46,888 bases of DNA from Candidatus Latescibacterota bacterium (GTDB lineage: Bacteria; Krumholzibacteriota; Krumholzibacteriia; WVZY01): the NCBI GenBank assembly GCA_020352495.1, contig CP070677.1, positions 3,536,421 through 3,583,308 of the forward strand, in the 5' to 3' direction. The position numbers and the translations under genes are program-made. The notes beneath the pieces were generated by a model. The model was given only the letters and a program-made list of their open reading frames with translations, made no database searches and was not told the origin of the DNA. Shown here piece by piece: positions 36,043 to 45,431 of this stretch. How positions within the stretch are numbered: position 1 is the stretch's first letter; every line of letters starts with the position of its first letter.

Positions 36043-38250
36043 ATGGCCAAACACTCACTCGTAATCGTCGAGTCACCGGCCAAGGCGAACACCATAAAGA
36101 AATTCCTTGGGAAGAACTACAAGGTGGTCGCTTCGGTGGGTCACGTCATGGATCTACCCAAGAACGAGCTAGGGGTCGACATCGACGACGGCTTCGCCCC
36201 CAAATATGTTGTTCCCAGAGGGAAACAAAAGGTACTGACTCAGATCAAGAAGGACGCTAAGAACGCCGACGAGGTCTATCTCGCGCTCGATATGGACCGA
36301 GAGGGAGAAGCGATTGCGTGGCACCTCGAAGGGTATCTAAAAAAAACGCAAGAGAACATCAAAAGGATCATTTTCAACGAGATCACCAAATCGGCGATAA
36401 AACAAGCTATCCACAACCCCACAACGGTCGATCAACGCAAAGTCGACGCGCAACAGGCGCGGCGAATCCTCGATCGGCTCGTCGGCTACCAAATTAGCCC
36501 CATCCTCTGGCAGATTTTCTATTATGGTTTGAGCGCTGGCCGCGTGCAGACGGTCGGTCTGCGGCTCGTGTGCGAGCGCGAAGCTGAGGTCGCGGCATTC
36601 GTACCCGAGGAGTATTGGACGGTCGACGCCGTTCTTCTGACCAAGGAAGGCGAGGAAGTCCCCGCCAAGCTTACACACGTCGATGGTCGCAAAGCGAAAC
36701 TCAAAACCCAAAAAGATGCGGATCCAATCGTCGAGGCGCTCAAAAAAAGCGATTTCCGGGTCGCAGAGGTGACTCGCAAGGAGAGGAAACGCAACCCGCA
36801 GCCTCCTTATATCACGAGCACTCTGCAGCGAGATGCGGCGAGAGTTCTTCGATTCTCGCCAAAGAAGATTATGATGCTGGCCCAACAACTCTACGAAGGA
36901 ATCGATCTTGGAAAAACGGAACGTGCGGGGCTGATCACTTATATGAGAACCGACTCGGTCCGTGTATCGCCGCAGGCCACAGAGAGCGCAAGGGGGTTTA
37001 TCAAGGACACGTACGGCGACGAGTATCTTCCTGGAAAACCCAGGGTCTTCCGACAGCGAAAAGAGGCCCAGGATGCACACGAGGCCATCCGGCCGACAGA
37101 TGTGGTAAAGACCCCCGAGTCGGTCAAAAAACACCTGAAAAAGGACCAGCACGCGTTGTACGAGCTGATCTGGCGGCGTTTTGTGGGTTCGCAGATGTCC
37201 AGCGCCCGGTACGATACGACAGAGGTCAACATCGAGGCCGGGAAATATCAGCTAAGAGCCAACGGCCGTGTGTTGAGGTTCCCCGGCTTCTTGAGCGTGT
37301 ATCAGGAAGCGCTATCCGAAATCGAGGCCGAGCTGCCCCGTATGGAGAAAGGGGACGCACTCTCGGCAAAAGCAATCGAGGGAAATCAGCATTTCACGGA
37401 ACCCCCGCCGCGGTACAGCGAAGCCACATTGATAAAGGAGCTGGAAGACAAGGGGATCGGAAGACCCAGCACCTACGCCAGCATTGTCAGCATCATTCAG
37501 GATCGGGAGTACGTCGTCAAGGAAGACGGCCGACTTCGCCCGACAACTCTCGGAGAACAGGTTTGGCTAACCCTGGAAGGATTTTTCCCCGATGTTTTTG
37601 ACACGTCGTTTACCGCGTTGATGGAAGAAGAATTGGATCGGGTAGAGGGAGGTCAGGACAGCTGGCAGAAAGTAGTAAGGGACTTTTACGAGCCTTTCCG
37701 GATAGCGCTGGATCACATCGATGATCGCAAGGACCGCATCAAAAGCTCGCTCCAGGAAGAAACGGAAGTTGCCTGTGAGAAGTGCGGCCGAAAGCTGATC
37801 AAGAAGTGGGGCAGAAACGGTCAGTTTCTCGCATGTCCGGCGTACCCGGAATGCAAATATTCTCGACCCCTCGAGGAGGAGGCCCAGTCTCTCCGTCTCC
37901 ATGCGACCTGTCCGAGATGCGGCGGAAAGCTCGTTGTCAAAGTCGGGCGCTATGGGCGGTTCGCCGCGTGCGAGCGGTACCCGGAGTGCAAACACACCGA
38001 GGCATATCCGATCGGTATGGACTGCCCGGAAAAGGACTGCGACGGGCAAGTTGTGGAAAAGGTGACCCGGAGAGGAAGACGGTTTTATGGGTGCAGCAAG
38101 TATCCCAAGTGCAGCTTTGCATTGTGGGACAAACCTGTCGCCACCGTCTGCCCTGCATGCAACAACCCATACCTCGCCGAAAAGACCTCCAAGCGCCGCG
38201 GTGTCTATCTCAAATGTCCGAAGTGCAAAGAGGACGTCTCCCTCGACTAA
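36043..38250 (+). CDS. topA: DNA topoisomerase I (type IA)
   Basis: 735 residues from ATG 36043. Relaxes negative supercoils. Toprim domain (LVIVESPAKANTIKKFLG; DMDREGEAIAWHL), catalytic Tyr300 in LITYMRTDSVRVS, and PPPRYSEATLIKELEDKGIG. Four C-terminal zinc-ribbon modules of the topoisomerase type follow (CEKCGRKL..CPAYPECKY; CPRCGGKL..CERYPECKH; CPEKDCDGQV..CSKYPKCSF; CPACNNPY..CPKCKEDV), more than the three in E. coli. The frame continues 17 codons upstream without homology, so I start at the ATG. The stop is three bases before trmFO, so these two genes are cotranscribed. Confidence 0.97.
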   Translation: MAKHSLVIVESPAKANTIKKFLGKNYKVVASVGHVMDLPKNELGVDIDDGFAPKYVVPRGKQKVLTQIKKDAKNADEVYLALDMDREGEAIAWHLEGYLKKTQENIKRIIFNEITKSAIKQAIHNPTTVDQRKVDAQQARRILDRLVGYQISPILWQIFYYGLSAGRVQTVGLRLVCEREAEVAAFVPEEYWTVDAVLLTKEGEEVPAKLTHVDGRKAKLKTQKDADPIVEALKKSDFRVAEVTRKERKRNPQPPYITSTLQRDAARVLRFSPKKIMMLAQQLYEGIDLGKTERAGLITYMRTDSVRVSPQATESARGFIKDTYGDEYLPGKPRVFRQRKEAQDAHEAIRPTDVVKTPESVKKHLKKDQHALYELIWRRFVGSQMSSARYDTTEVNIEAGKYQLRANGRVLRFPGFLSVYQEALSEIEAELPRMEKGDALSAKAIEGNQHFTEPPPRYSEATLIKELEDKGIGRPSTYASIVSIIQDREYVVKEDGRLRPTTLGEQVWLTLEGFFPDVFDTSFTALMEEELDRVEGGQDSWQKVVRDFYEPFRIALDHIDDRKDRIKSSLQEETEVACEKCGRKLIKKWGRNGQFLACPAYPECKYSRPLEEEAQSLRLHATCPRCGGKLVVKVGRYGRFAACERYPECKHTEAYPIGMDCPEKDCDGQVVEKVTRRGRRFYGCSKYPKCSFALWDKPVATVCPACNNPYLAEKTSKRRGVYLKCPKCKEDVSLD

Positions 38251-38253
38251 TCC

Positions 38254-39582
38254 ATGAAACGTGTCCTCATCGTTGGAGGTGGGCTTTCCGGTTGCGAGGC
38301 TGCGTGGCAGCTCGCAGACCGGGGAGTCGATGTGCATCTGCTGGAGATGCGCCCCAAAAATCCCACCGAGGCCCATCGTACCGGTGATCTCGCGGAGATC
38401 GTTTGTTCGAACTCCTTCAAATCGACACTCGTCCAGACGGCATCGGGTCTCCTCAAAGCTGAGGTAGACATACTGGGATGCCGGCTTCTCAAGACGGCGA
38501 GGGACTCGGCGGTTCCCGCCGGCCACGCGCTGGCCGTGGACCGCGGGTTGTTTGCGCAAACGGTGACGGCGGCGCTCGAGGCGAGCCCGCGGGTCGCCGT
38601 TGAGAGAAAGCGACAGGATGATCTCGATGTGACCCTCCCCGCGATCATCGCGACTGGACCGTTGACCGCCGTCGAGCTCTCGAAGGCACTCGAGCACCGT
38701 TGCTCGAGCGACCACCTTTATTTCTATGACGCCATCGCTCCTTCCGTTGAGGCGGACAGCATCGATCCCAACGTGGGGTACTACGCAAGCCGATATGACA
38801 AGGGCGGAGCGGATTATCTCAACATCCCACTCACAAAAGAAGAATACGAAAGGCTGATCACGAGAATCCGGGCGGCGCAACTCGTGGAACCGCACGCCTT
38901 TGAGGAACGGAAGTACTTCGAAGCGTGTTTGCCCATCGAAGTTATGGTGGAACGCGGTGAGGATACACCGCGATTTGGCCCGCTGCGACCGATTGGCCTC
39001 CCGGATCCCCGGACGGGCGTGGAACCGTACGCGGTCATCCAGCTTCGTCAGGAGACCCGAAGCGGGACGCTTCTCGGACTTGTCGGGTTTCAGACACGGA
39101 TGACGTATCCCGCCCAGCAAGAGGTCATTCGATCGCTCCCCGGGTTCGACCGTGCGAGAATCCTCCGTTACGGCTCGATCCACAGAAACATCTTTCTCAA
39201 TATCCCGGCGCTCTGTGATCCGTACCAGCGCGATCGCAAATCACGCGGCCTGTTCTATGCCGGGCAGATCTGCGGCGTCGAAGGATACGTGGAATGCATC
39301 TCGAGCGGGCTTGTGGCAGCCCTGGCCGTATTTGCCGATCTTTGTGAACGAGCCATCCCTGAGCTGCCGGAAGAGACGATGATCGGTTCGCTAATGAACC
39401 ATATCCACACACCTTGCGATGATTTCCAACCGATGAATGCCAACATGGGGATTCTTCCCGCGCAGGGCAACCGAAAGGGCGGCCGAAGCATTCGGTACCG
39501 TGAAGCCGCCGAGCGGGCCGTTTCCGCTATGAGACGCTACCGGGAGGCAAACCCGTGGCTCTTCGAATCCCGGCTGCGATGA
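38254..39582 (+). CDS. trmFO: folate-dependent tRNA (uracil-54-C5)-methyltransferase
   Basis: 442 residues. Makes ribothymidine at position 54 of tRNA from 5,10-methylenetetrahydrofolate with FAD. The FAD-binding Gly motif is at the N-terminus (VLIVGGGLSGCEAAWQLA), followed by LLEMRPKNPTEAHRTGDLAE and the reactive-Cys segment IVCSNSFKS, and near the C-terminus YAGQICGVEGYVECISSGL. The folate-dependent enzyme occurs in Firmicutes, Bacteroidetes-like and many other phyla that lack TrmA. Next to topA as in many of those genomes. ATG start, three bases after the topA stop. Confidence 0.96.
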   Translation: MKRVLIVGGGLSGCEAAWQLADRGVDVHLLEMRPKNPTEAHRTGDLAEIVCSNSFKSTLVQTASGLLKAEVDILGCRLLKTARDSAVPAGHALAVDRGLFAQTVTAALEASPRVAVERKRQDDLDVTLPAIIATGPLTAVELSKALEHRCSSDHLYFYDAIAPSVEADSIDPNVGYYASRYDKGGADYLNIPLTKEEYERLITRIRAAQLVEPHAFEERKYFEACLPIEVMVERGEDTPRFGPLRPIGLPDPRTGVEPYAVIQLRQETRSGTLLGLVGFQTRMTYPAQQEVIRSLPGFDRARILRYGSIHRNIFLNIPALCDPYQRDRKSRGLFYAGQICGVEGYVECISSGLVAALAVFADLCERAIPELPEETMIGSLMNHIHTPCDDFQPMNANMGILPAQGNRKGGRSIRYREAAERAVSAMRRYREANPWLFESRLR

Positions 39583-39611
39583 TCTCCGCGTCGGGGGTGT
39601 CGAGATTTTGC

Positions 39612-39640
39612 TTAATCAACGAGTGGGTTTTCATTATATT
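39612..39640 (+). promoter_or_regulatory. possible promoter of the recombinase-hslVU-argF run
   Basis: TTAATC (39612-39617), 17 bases, TATATT (39635-39640). TATATTTG also fits the Bacteroidetes -7 pattern TAnnTTTG. Confidence 0.35.
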
Positions 39641-39676
39641 TGTTTGGAAACTCACTAGTTGAAACGGGCTTAGCAC

Positions 39677-40597
39677 ATGAATCTCGACGGCGCCATCGAA
39701 AAATTCGAACGGTACCTCTCGGCGGAACGCGGATTATCGGCCAACACGATCCGGGCATACGTAACCGATCTGGCACAGTTCACCGCGTATCTCGAATCCA
39801 CCTCGGGTGAAATTCCGGATGCCCCTTCCATAACCCTCTCTGACGTACGCGGATTCCTCAGACAACAGATCAAACGAGGGCTCAACGACTCGTCGATGCT
39901 GCGAAAGGTCTCGTCGCTCCGAGCGTTTTTCGGGTATCTGGTCAACCGTCACGAAATTCCCGTGGATCCGACGCTTCATCTATCACGACCGCGAAAGCGG
40001 AGCCGGATTCCTCCGGTGATCAGCGAGCAGAGCATCAAAGAAATGATGAACATCCCCGAAGATTCGGACCTCACCGGCTACCGGGACCGGGCGATTCTGG
40101 AGTTTCTCTATGGGACCGGTGTTCGTTTGAGCGAAATGGTAGCGTTGAACATCAGTAGTTTTATCGAGGCAGGAGAGGTACTCCGGATCAAAGGGAAAGG
40201 TAACAAGGAGCGGCTGGTGCCCTGGAGCGGCAAGGCAAGGTCCGCTTTTTTTGAGTATCAGGCAAAGCGATTTGGTCTTGGCAAGAACACCGATGAGAAC
40301 AGCCTCGGCAAATACGCGGCTTACCCCGCGTTTTCCGCGGGTCACCGGCGTCGGATCAGCCCGAGGACGGTTCAACGCATCGTCGAGAAATATCTGAGAC
40401 GGGTTTCCATGGCGACCTCACAGAGTCCGCACAGCCTAAGACACGCTTTTGCCACGCATTTGCTTGACAACGGGGCGGATCTGAGGGCCGTCCAGGAGCT
40501 GTTGGGACACGAAAGCCTATCGACAACCCAAATCTACACACATGTGTCTGCGAAACGACTAAAGGATATTTACCGAAAGACCCACCCGCGGTCTTGA
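39677..40597 (+). CDS. XerC/XerD-type tyrosine recombinase
   Basis: 306 residues. Resolves chromosome dimers at dif during division. N-terminal SAM-like DNA-binding domain (1-100) and a catalytic domain with the full set of residues: Arg150 in GTGVRLSE, Lys174 in KGKGNKERLVPW, His252 and Arg255 in PHSLRHAFATHLL, His278 in LGHESLSTTQ and Tyr287 in IYTHV. Position just upstream of hslVU is the common location of xerC in many genomes; whether it is XerC or XerD cannot be decided. ATG 39677 has no strong ribosome site. Ends ten bases before the hslV start. Confidence 0.93.
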   Translation: MNLDGAIEKFERYLSAERGLSANTIRAYVTDLAQFTAYLESTSGEIPDAPSITLSDVRGFLRQQIKRGLNDSSMLRKVSSLRAFFGYLVNRHEIPVDPTLHLSRPRKRSRIPPVISEQSIKEMMNIPEDSDLTGYRDRAILEFLYGTGVRLSEMVALNISSFIEAGEVLRIKGKGNKERLVPWSGKARSAFFEYQAKRFGLGKNTDENSLGKYAAYPAFSAGHRRRISPRTVQRIVEKYLRRVSMATSQSPHSLRHAFATHLLDNGADLRAVQELLGHESLSTTQIYTHVSAKRLKDIYRKTHPRS

Positions 40598-40606
40598 AGG
40601 AGGATC

Positions 40607-41143
40607 ATGACGTCAAAGATCATTGGCACGACCATACTGGGTGTGCGCATCGGGGATCGGGCCGCGATTGGGGGTGACGGGCAGGTGACGCTGGGACAAA
40701 CGATCATCAAACAAAACGCGTCAAAGATCCGTACGCTGGGTGATGGAAAGGTGCTGGCTGGTTTTGCGGGAAGCATCGCGGACGCGTTGACGCTTTTCGA
40801 GCGTTTCGAAGGGAAGCTCGAGAAGTATAGCGGCAATCTTCGGAGGGCGGCGGTCGAATTGGCCAAGGACTGGAGAAGCGACCGTATTCTTAGACGGCTG
40901 GAGGCGATGTTGGCCGTGATCGATTCGGACTCGTCATTCTTGATATCGGGGACCGGCGATGTTGTCGAACCGGAGGATCAGATCATCGCACTCGGGTCCG
41001 GCGGTCCGTACGCGCTTGCCGCGGCCAGAGCCTTTGTGAAGGCGGGCTACGACGATCCCAAGACAATAGTCCGGGATTCCCTCGAGATCACCGGAACGAT
41101 CTGTCTCTACACAAACACGAATATTACAATCGAAACGTTGTGA
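40607..41143 (+). CDS. hslV: ATP-dependent protease HslVU, peptidase subunit
   Basis: 178 residues. Proteasome-like peptidase that forms a double hexamer capped by HslU. The catalytic threonine is Thr8 ([10 protein letters not shown]), preceded by MTSKIIG: a seven-residue leader that must be removed to free the nucleophile, like the longer N-termini of CodW and Thermotoga HslV and unlike E. coli, where Thr follows Met directly. Other motifs: [28 protein letters not shown] and [21 protein letters not shown] lies just before the ATG. hslU follows about 60 bases later. Confidence 0.96.
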   Translation: MTSKIIGTTILGVRIGDRAAIGGDGQVTLGQTIIKQNASKIRTLGDGKVLAGFAGSIADALTLFERFEGKLEKYSGNLRRAAVELAKDWRSDRILRRLEAMLAVIDSDSSFLISGTGDVVEPEDQIIALGSGGPYALAAARAFVKAGYDDPKTIVRDSLEITGTICLYTNTNITIETL

Positions 41144-41204
41144 GTCTCGGAGATGAGCACGAACACGTCGTCTGCAATAAGAGAAATAGGCTGAGGGGGT
41201 GGGT

Positions 41205-42545
41205 ATGTCGCATTTGACACCTCGACAAATCGTACGCGAGCTTGATCGATATCTCGTCGGGCAGAATGACGCGAAAAAGGCCGTGGCCATTGCCCTGCGC
41301 AACCGGTGGAGACGCCAACGGGCGTCCGAGGAGATGCGGGAAGAGATCCTTCCAAACAATATTATAATGATCGGCCCAACGGGAGTCGGAAAGACAGAGA
41401 TTGCCCGCCGATTGGCACGCTTGGTGAGCGCGCCGTTCGTCAAGGTGGAGGCGAGTAATTATACAGAGGTTGGATACGTCGGGAGGGACGTCGAGAGCAT
41501 GATTCGGGATTTGGTCGAGATCTCGATCGGAATGGTCAAGAACGAGCATCGCGAGCGAATCAAGAAACGTGTCGATGAGATCGTAGAGGAGCGGCTCATC
41601 GATCTGTTGATGCCCACGGCGAGCGAGCCGCCTCCCGAGGCGGATCTCGATGTTCAAGAACGAAGGGCAAGAACCCGGGAGAAACTCCGCACCATACTGC
41701 GGAACGGTGATCTGGAGGAACGAAAGGTCACGGTAAAGACCGCCCCGCCGGCCTCACCGATGATCGAGATCTTCACCAAGGGCGGTCCCGATGAAATGGG
41801 GATACAATTTCCCGGTAACATAAACCCCTTTGCGCCGCAAAAGCCCAAGGAGAGAGAACTCACGATCAGGCAGGCCCGGGAACAATTGCGAAACGAAGAG
41901 ACCAACAAAATGATCGATCTAGAGAAGGTCGTTCAGGAAGCCATACAGCGTGTTGAATCAAATGGGATCGTATTTGTCGACGAGATCGATAAGATCGCCG
42001 GCCGAAGCTCTCAACACGGACCCGATGTGTCCCGCGAAGGGGTCCAAAGAGATCTGCTGCCCATCGTAGAGGGGTGTGCCGTCAATACGCGCCATGGTGT
42101 GGTCAAGACAGATCACATACTGTTCATCGCTGCCGGCGCCTTTAACATTGCAAAACCGTCCGAGTTGATCCCCGAGTTCCAGGGTCGATTCCCGATTCGC
42201 GTCGAGCTCTCGTCGCTTGGTCAGGAGGATTTTGTGCGGATTCTCACCGAGCCGGATAACTCGCTCGTGAAACAGTACACGGCGCTTCTCGAGACCGAGG
42301 GCTGCGAGCTCAATTTCACGGACGAGGCGATAAAGGAAATCGCGCGCGTGGCGACGACCGCCAACGAACGCTCCGAGAATATTGGGGCCCGGCGTCTCCA
42401 GACGGTCCTCTCGACGTTGCTCGAAGACATATTGTTCGATCTACCCGAGTCCAAGGTTGGGCGGGTCGAGATTACCGGTGAGGACGTGCGGCTACGGCTT
42501 GATAGGATCCTCGCGGACGAAGATCTGACGAGGTACATACTCTAA
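41205..42545 (+). CDS. hslU: ATP-dependent protease HslVU, ATPase subunit
   Basis: 446 residues. AAA+ unfoldase that feeds HslV. Begins LTPRQIVRELDRYLVGQNDA; Walker A IGPTGVGKTEIARRLARL; the pore-loop segment EVGYVGRDVESM; Walker B FVDEIDKIAGRSS; C-terminal sensor stretch ENIGARRLQTVLSTLLEDI. The intermediate I domain (about 110-240) is present. The frame extends two codons upstream to a GTG; ATG 41205 with GAGGGGG before it is the better start. Together with hslV, and followed 25 bases later by argF. Confidence 0.96.
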   Translation: MSHLTPRQIVRELDRYLVGQNDAKKAVAIALRNRWRRQRASEEMREEILPNNIIMIGPTGVGKTEIARRLARLVSAPFVKVEASNYTEVGYVGRDVESMIRDLVEISIGMVKNEHRERIKKRVDEIVEERLIDLLMPTASEPPPEADLDVQERRARTREKLRTILRNGDLEERKVTVKTAPPASPMIEIFTKGGPDEMGIQFPGNINPFAPQKPKERELTIRQAREQLRNEETNKMIDLEKVVQEAIQRVESNGIVFVDEIDKIAGRSSQHGPDVSREGVQRDLLPIVEGCAVNTRHGVVKTDHILFIAAGAFNIAKPSELIPEFQGRFPIRVELSSLGQEDFVRILTEPDNSLVKQYTALLETEGCELNFTDEAIKEIARVATTANERSENIGARRLQTVLSTLLEDILFDLPESKVGRVEITGEDVRLRLDRILADEDLTRYIL

Positions 42546-42570
42546 CCCAAACCCGTGGAGGATTTTTCGG

Positions 42571-43506
42571 ATGCCGCTGAAACAGAAAGACTTTGTGTCG
42601 ATCGCCGACTACACGGCAGCAGAAGTGGGAGAAATCATCGATCTTGCCATCGCACAAAAAGCGGAGTTGATGTCCGGCCGGCTGGAGCCCACGCTCAAAG
42701 GCAAAACGCTTGGTTGTATATTTCACAAACCGTCGCTTCGAACCCGGGTGAGTTTTGAGGTGGCGATGCACCAACTCGGGGGCGACTCGCTCTACCTCAC
42801 GGACCAGGAAATTGGGATCGGATCACGTGAGGCGCCGCAGGACGTCGCACGAGTTCTTTCTCGATACGTGAGCGCGATCATGATCCGGACGTTCGACCAT
42901 TCGGTTGTGGAGACCCTCGCGAGGTTTGCGACGATACCCGTTATCAACGGCCTCACGGATTTGCTACATCCTTGTCAGGTGCTCGCCGACCTGATGACCA
43001 TACAGGAGCACAGAGGCAATCTCGATAACTTGACCGTGGCATTTATCGGCGACGGAAACAACGTGGCGAGGAGTTGGATAAACGCTGCGGCAAAATTATC
43101 GCTTCGCGTTGTCCTGGGGTGTCCGCCGGGTTTCGGTGTGGAGAAGGAATTTGTGGATCGCGCGCTTGATGGGTCGTCGGGCCGATACACCGAAGTAAAC
43201 GATCCCGTCGAAGCCGTCAAGGAGGCCGACGTGCTCTACACCGATGTTTGGGCGTCGATGGGTCAGGAATCCGAAGCGGAAAAACGGAAAAAGGCGTTTG
43301 CTCCGTTCCAGCTGAACAGCTCATTGGTCGCGAAGGCCCCCGATCACGCGGTGGTTCTTCATTGCCTGCCCGCGCATCGCGGAGAAGAAATAACGGACGA
43401 CGTGATCGAATCACAGAGGAGTCTGGTATTCGACGAGGCGGAAAACAGGCTTCACGTTCAACGCGCGTTGCTTTCGTCTCTCGTGCCGTCGGGAGGCGGG
43501 AATTGA
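42571..43506 (+). CDS. argF: ornithine carbamoyltransferase
   Basis: 311 residues. Makes citrulline from ornithine and carbamoyl phosphate in arginine synthesis. Carbamoyl-phosphate loop S-L-R-T-R at residues 55-59 (FHKPSLRTRVSFE), LHPCQVLADLMTI, FIGDGNNVARSW and the HCLPAHRGEEI ornithine-side motif are all present. Start ATG with GGAGG nine bases upstream. The stop overlaps the next gene's TTG by three bases, so a catabolic/housekeeping mix of hslVU-argF-lipoprotein-dap genes is one long operon. Confidence 0.95.
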   Translation: MPLKQKDFVSIADYTAAEVGEIIDLAIAQKAELMSGRLEPTLKGKTLGCIFHKPSLRTRVSFEVAMHQLGGDSLYLTDQEIGIGSREAPQDVARVLSRYVSAIMIRTFDHSVVETLARFATIPVINGLTDLLHPCQVLADLMTIQEHRGNLDNLTVAFIGDGNNVARSWINAAAKLSLRVVLGCPPGFGVEKEFVDRALDGSSGRYTEVNDPVEAVKEADVLYTDVWASMGQESEAEKRKKAFAPFQLNSSLVAKAPDHAVVLHCLPAHRGEEITDDVIESQRSLVFDEAENRLHVQRALLSSLVPSGGGN

Positions 43507-44582
43507 CCCCTCGTTTGATCGTGCTTTTGATCGTTTCGGTGACGGCTTCATGCGCGATACCGGAGCCACCACCGGGCGGGCCGGAAGACAAAACGGCCCC
43601 TGAAGTTGTTACGACGGTTCCGGAAAACGGATCGTCGGCCGTCTCGGCGGATGTCGAAATCGAGTTTGGATTCAGCGAAAAGATGAGGCGGGCAAAAATA
43701 GAAAGGCTCGTTTCTTTATCTCCGCACGCGTCGATCGCAAAGGCCCGGTGGAAAGGGAATACGGTCAAGATCGAGTTCGAAGAGCCGCTTCATCCGGACA
43801 CGACTTACATCGTGGAACTCAAGCCGGGTTATAGCGATGCGCATGGTGTGAGAGGCGCGGGACCCTACAAGTTTGCCTTTGCCACGTCGGCTCACATCGA
43901 TAGCGGCGCGGTCTTGGGTCGCGTGTATTTCCGGCGCGAACCCTCTGAAAAAGGGGTCGTTCGTCTGTTCGTTCTTCCGAGAGACTCGTCGTTCGCACCC
44001 GAAACGGCGCGTCCGGATAGGGAAACAACGACAGCGGGGGACGGCACATACGAGCTCACCTACCTCCCCACCAACGGACGCCGATTTCTAATCTGGACGT
44101 TTCATGATGATAACGGGAACGCGTTTTTCGAGTCGGATAGGGAGGCGGGCGGAGCGCTTCCAGACACGGTGGTTTTGAGCGACGAATTGTCCCGGCTGGA
44201 AAATCAGGACATCTGGATCATCGATCCTCGCGAGCCGGCCGTGATAACGGGACGGATCGAGAACAAGACGGGGAACGATTCGTTTCTTGTAACGGTGACT
44301 CTCCACGCCGTGACCGACACCGTGCCGCCGACTTACTACGTGAGGTGCGATCCGAACGGGCGTTACGAACTTGACGAGGTTCTCAAGGGCACCTACACGA
44401 TGTTCGCGTTCCTTGATTTGAGTCCAGATAGCGTCTGTGGATCGTATCCGTGCCCAGAGGACTCGACGCTCGAATGTGTGGAGCCATGTGTCGCGTATCC
44501 CGACACGTTGGTCATCGGGCCGGGTGACAGGGTCAGCCTCGATGTGTTGACGCTGGATTCCGCGGGGGCGACCGAGGAGTAG
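43503..44582 (+). CDS. Ig-like (Big_5) domain lipoprotein
   Basis: 359 residues from TTG 43503, which overlaps the argF stop and has GGAGG six bases upstream. Lipoprotein signal peptide LIVLLIVSVTASC. The first domain (about 25-130) matches the bacterial Ig-like Big_5 pattern: PPGGPEDKTAPEVVTTVPEN, then FSEKMRR and DTTYIVELKPGYSDAHG. The rest shows beta-rich repeats with GDGTYELTYLP and PNGRYELDEVLKGTY like carboxypeptidase-regulatory or CNA-B folds. Family members are common in Bacteroidetes-like and Zixibacteria-like genomes; function unknown, probably an outer-membrane or periplasmic adhesin or scaffold. Its position inside a biosynthetic operon is curious. Confidence 0.85.
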   Translation: MTPRLIVLLIVSVTASCAIPEPPPGGPEDKTAPEVVTTVPENGSSAVSADVEIEFGFSEKMRRAKIERLVSLSPHASIAKARWKGNTVKIEFEEPLHPDTTYIVELKPGYSDAHGVRGAGPYKFAFATSAHIDSGAVLGRVYFRREPSEKGVVRLFVLPRDSSFAPETARPDRETTTAGDGTYELTYLPTNGRRFLIWTFHDDNGNAFFESDREAGGALPDTVVLSDELSRLENQDIWIIDPREPAVITGRIENKTGNDSFLVTVTLHAVTDTVPPTYYVRCDPNGRYELDEVLKGTYTMFAFLDLSPDSVCGSYPCPEDSTLECVEPCVAYPDTLVIGPGDRVSLDVLTLDSAGATEE

Positions 44583-44586
44583 ACAA

Positions 44587-45426
44587 GTGAAGATCCGATT
44601 TACAAAAATGAACGGCGCAGGGAACGACTTTGTCATGATCGACAACCGAGACGGAGAAATTCAACTCTCAGAGCGCTCGATTCGATTCTTGTGCGATCGA
44701 AAACGCGGGGTTGGTGGTGACGGGGTGATCACAATCGAGCAGGATCCGGATCTGGATTTCCGAATGCGTTACTTCAACCGCGACGGCGGTGAGGCGGAGA
44801 TGTGTGGAAACGGGGCACGATGTGCGGCAGTCTTTGCGTCGAGTCTTGGTATTGGTAAGGTTGCCGACAACCGGACATACCTTCGGTTCGGGACGAGGCC
44901 CGGAAACCTTGAAGCGGTTGTCCGGGGTTCGCGGGTCGCGGTGTCGATGACGGACGCAACCTCTTTTGAAGAAGCTGTCTCGGTCCCGGTTGCGCAAGGG
45001 GAAGAAATTGTGCATCTTATCAATACAGGGGTGCCGCACGCTGTGTCGGTCGAAGACGATTGGAACCGACTTACCGACGAAGGGGTCCTAACGAGGGGAA
45101 AAAGCATTAGATCCCACGACAGATTTTCGCCTGCCGGTGTCAATGCGAATTTCGTGGCCGTCCGCCAGGACGGGCGCGTGGTAATACGCACATACGAACG
45201 GGGCGTCGAAACCGAAACGCTTGCCTGCGGCACGGGTGCGGTTGCCGGAGCGGTTGTCCTCGCGCATCTTGGGTTGGCGGTAAGCCCGGTCAGACTGGTG
45301 ACCCACGGCGAGGAAGAACTCGAAGTGTCGTTCGTCGCCACCCCCAATGGCGCCACGGAGGTGGTTCTCGAGGGGCCGGCGGCGGTGAACTTCGAAGGAT
45401 CCGTCGAACTCTCTGCGAAGGAGTGA
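44587..45426 (+). CDS. dapF: diaminopimelate epimerase
   Basis: 279 residues. Interconverts LL- and meso-diaminopimelate, the branch to lysine and the peptidoglycan cross-link. The two catalytic cysteines are in place: Cys73 in EMCGNGARCA and Cys214 in TLACGTGAVAGA; also MNGAGNDFVMIDN at the N-terminus. Start GTG 44587 with GAGGAG seven bases upstream. Followed by dapA and dapB, so three of the lysine/DAP genes are contiguous. Confidence 0.96.
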   Translation: MKIRFTKMNGAGNDFVMIDNRDGEIQLSERSIRFLCDRKRGVGGDGVITIEQDPDLDFRMRYFNRDGGEAEMCGNGARCAAVFASSLGIGKVADNRTYLRFGTRPGNLEAVVRGSRVAVSMTDATSFEEAVSVPVAQGEEIVHLINTGVPHAVSVEDDWNRLTDEGVLTRGKSIRSHDRFSPAGVNANFVAVRQDGRVVIRTYERGVETETLACGTGAVAGAVVLAHLGLAVSPVRLVTHGEEELEVSFVATPNGATEVVLEGPAAVNFEGSVELSAKE

Positions 45427-45431
45427 CGAAA

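Noticed and set aside
37567..39183. 538-codon open frame on the minus strand opposite topA and trmFO
   Set aside because: It is antisense to two strongly conserved genes, has no recognisable domain and reflects GC-rich codon bias.
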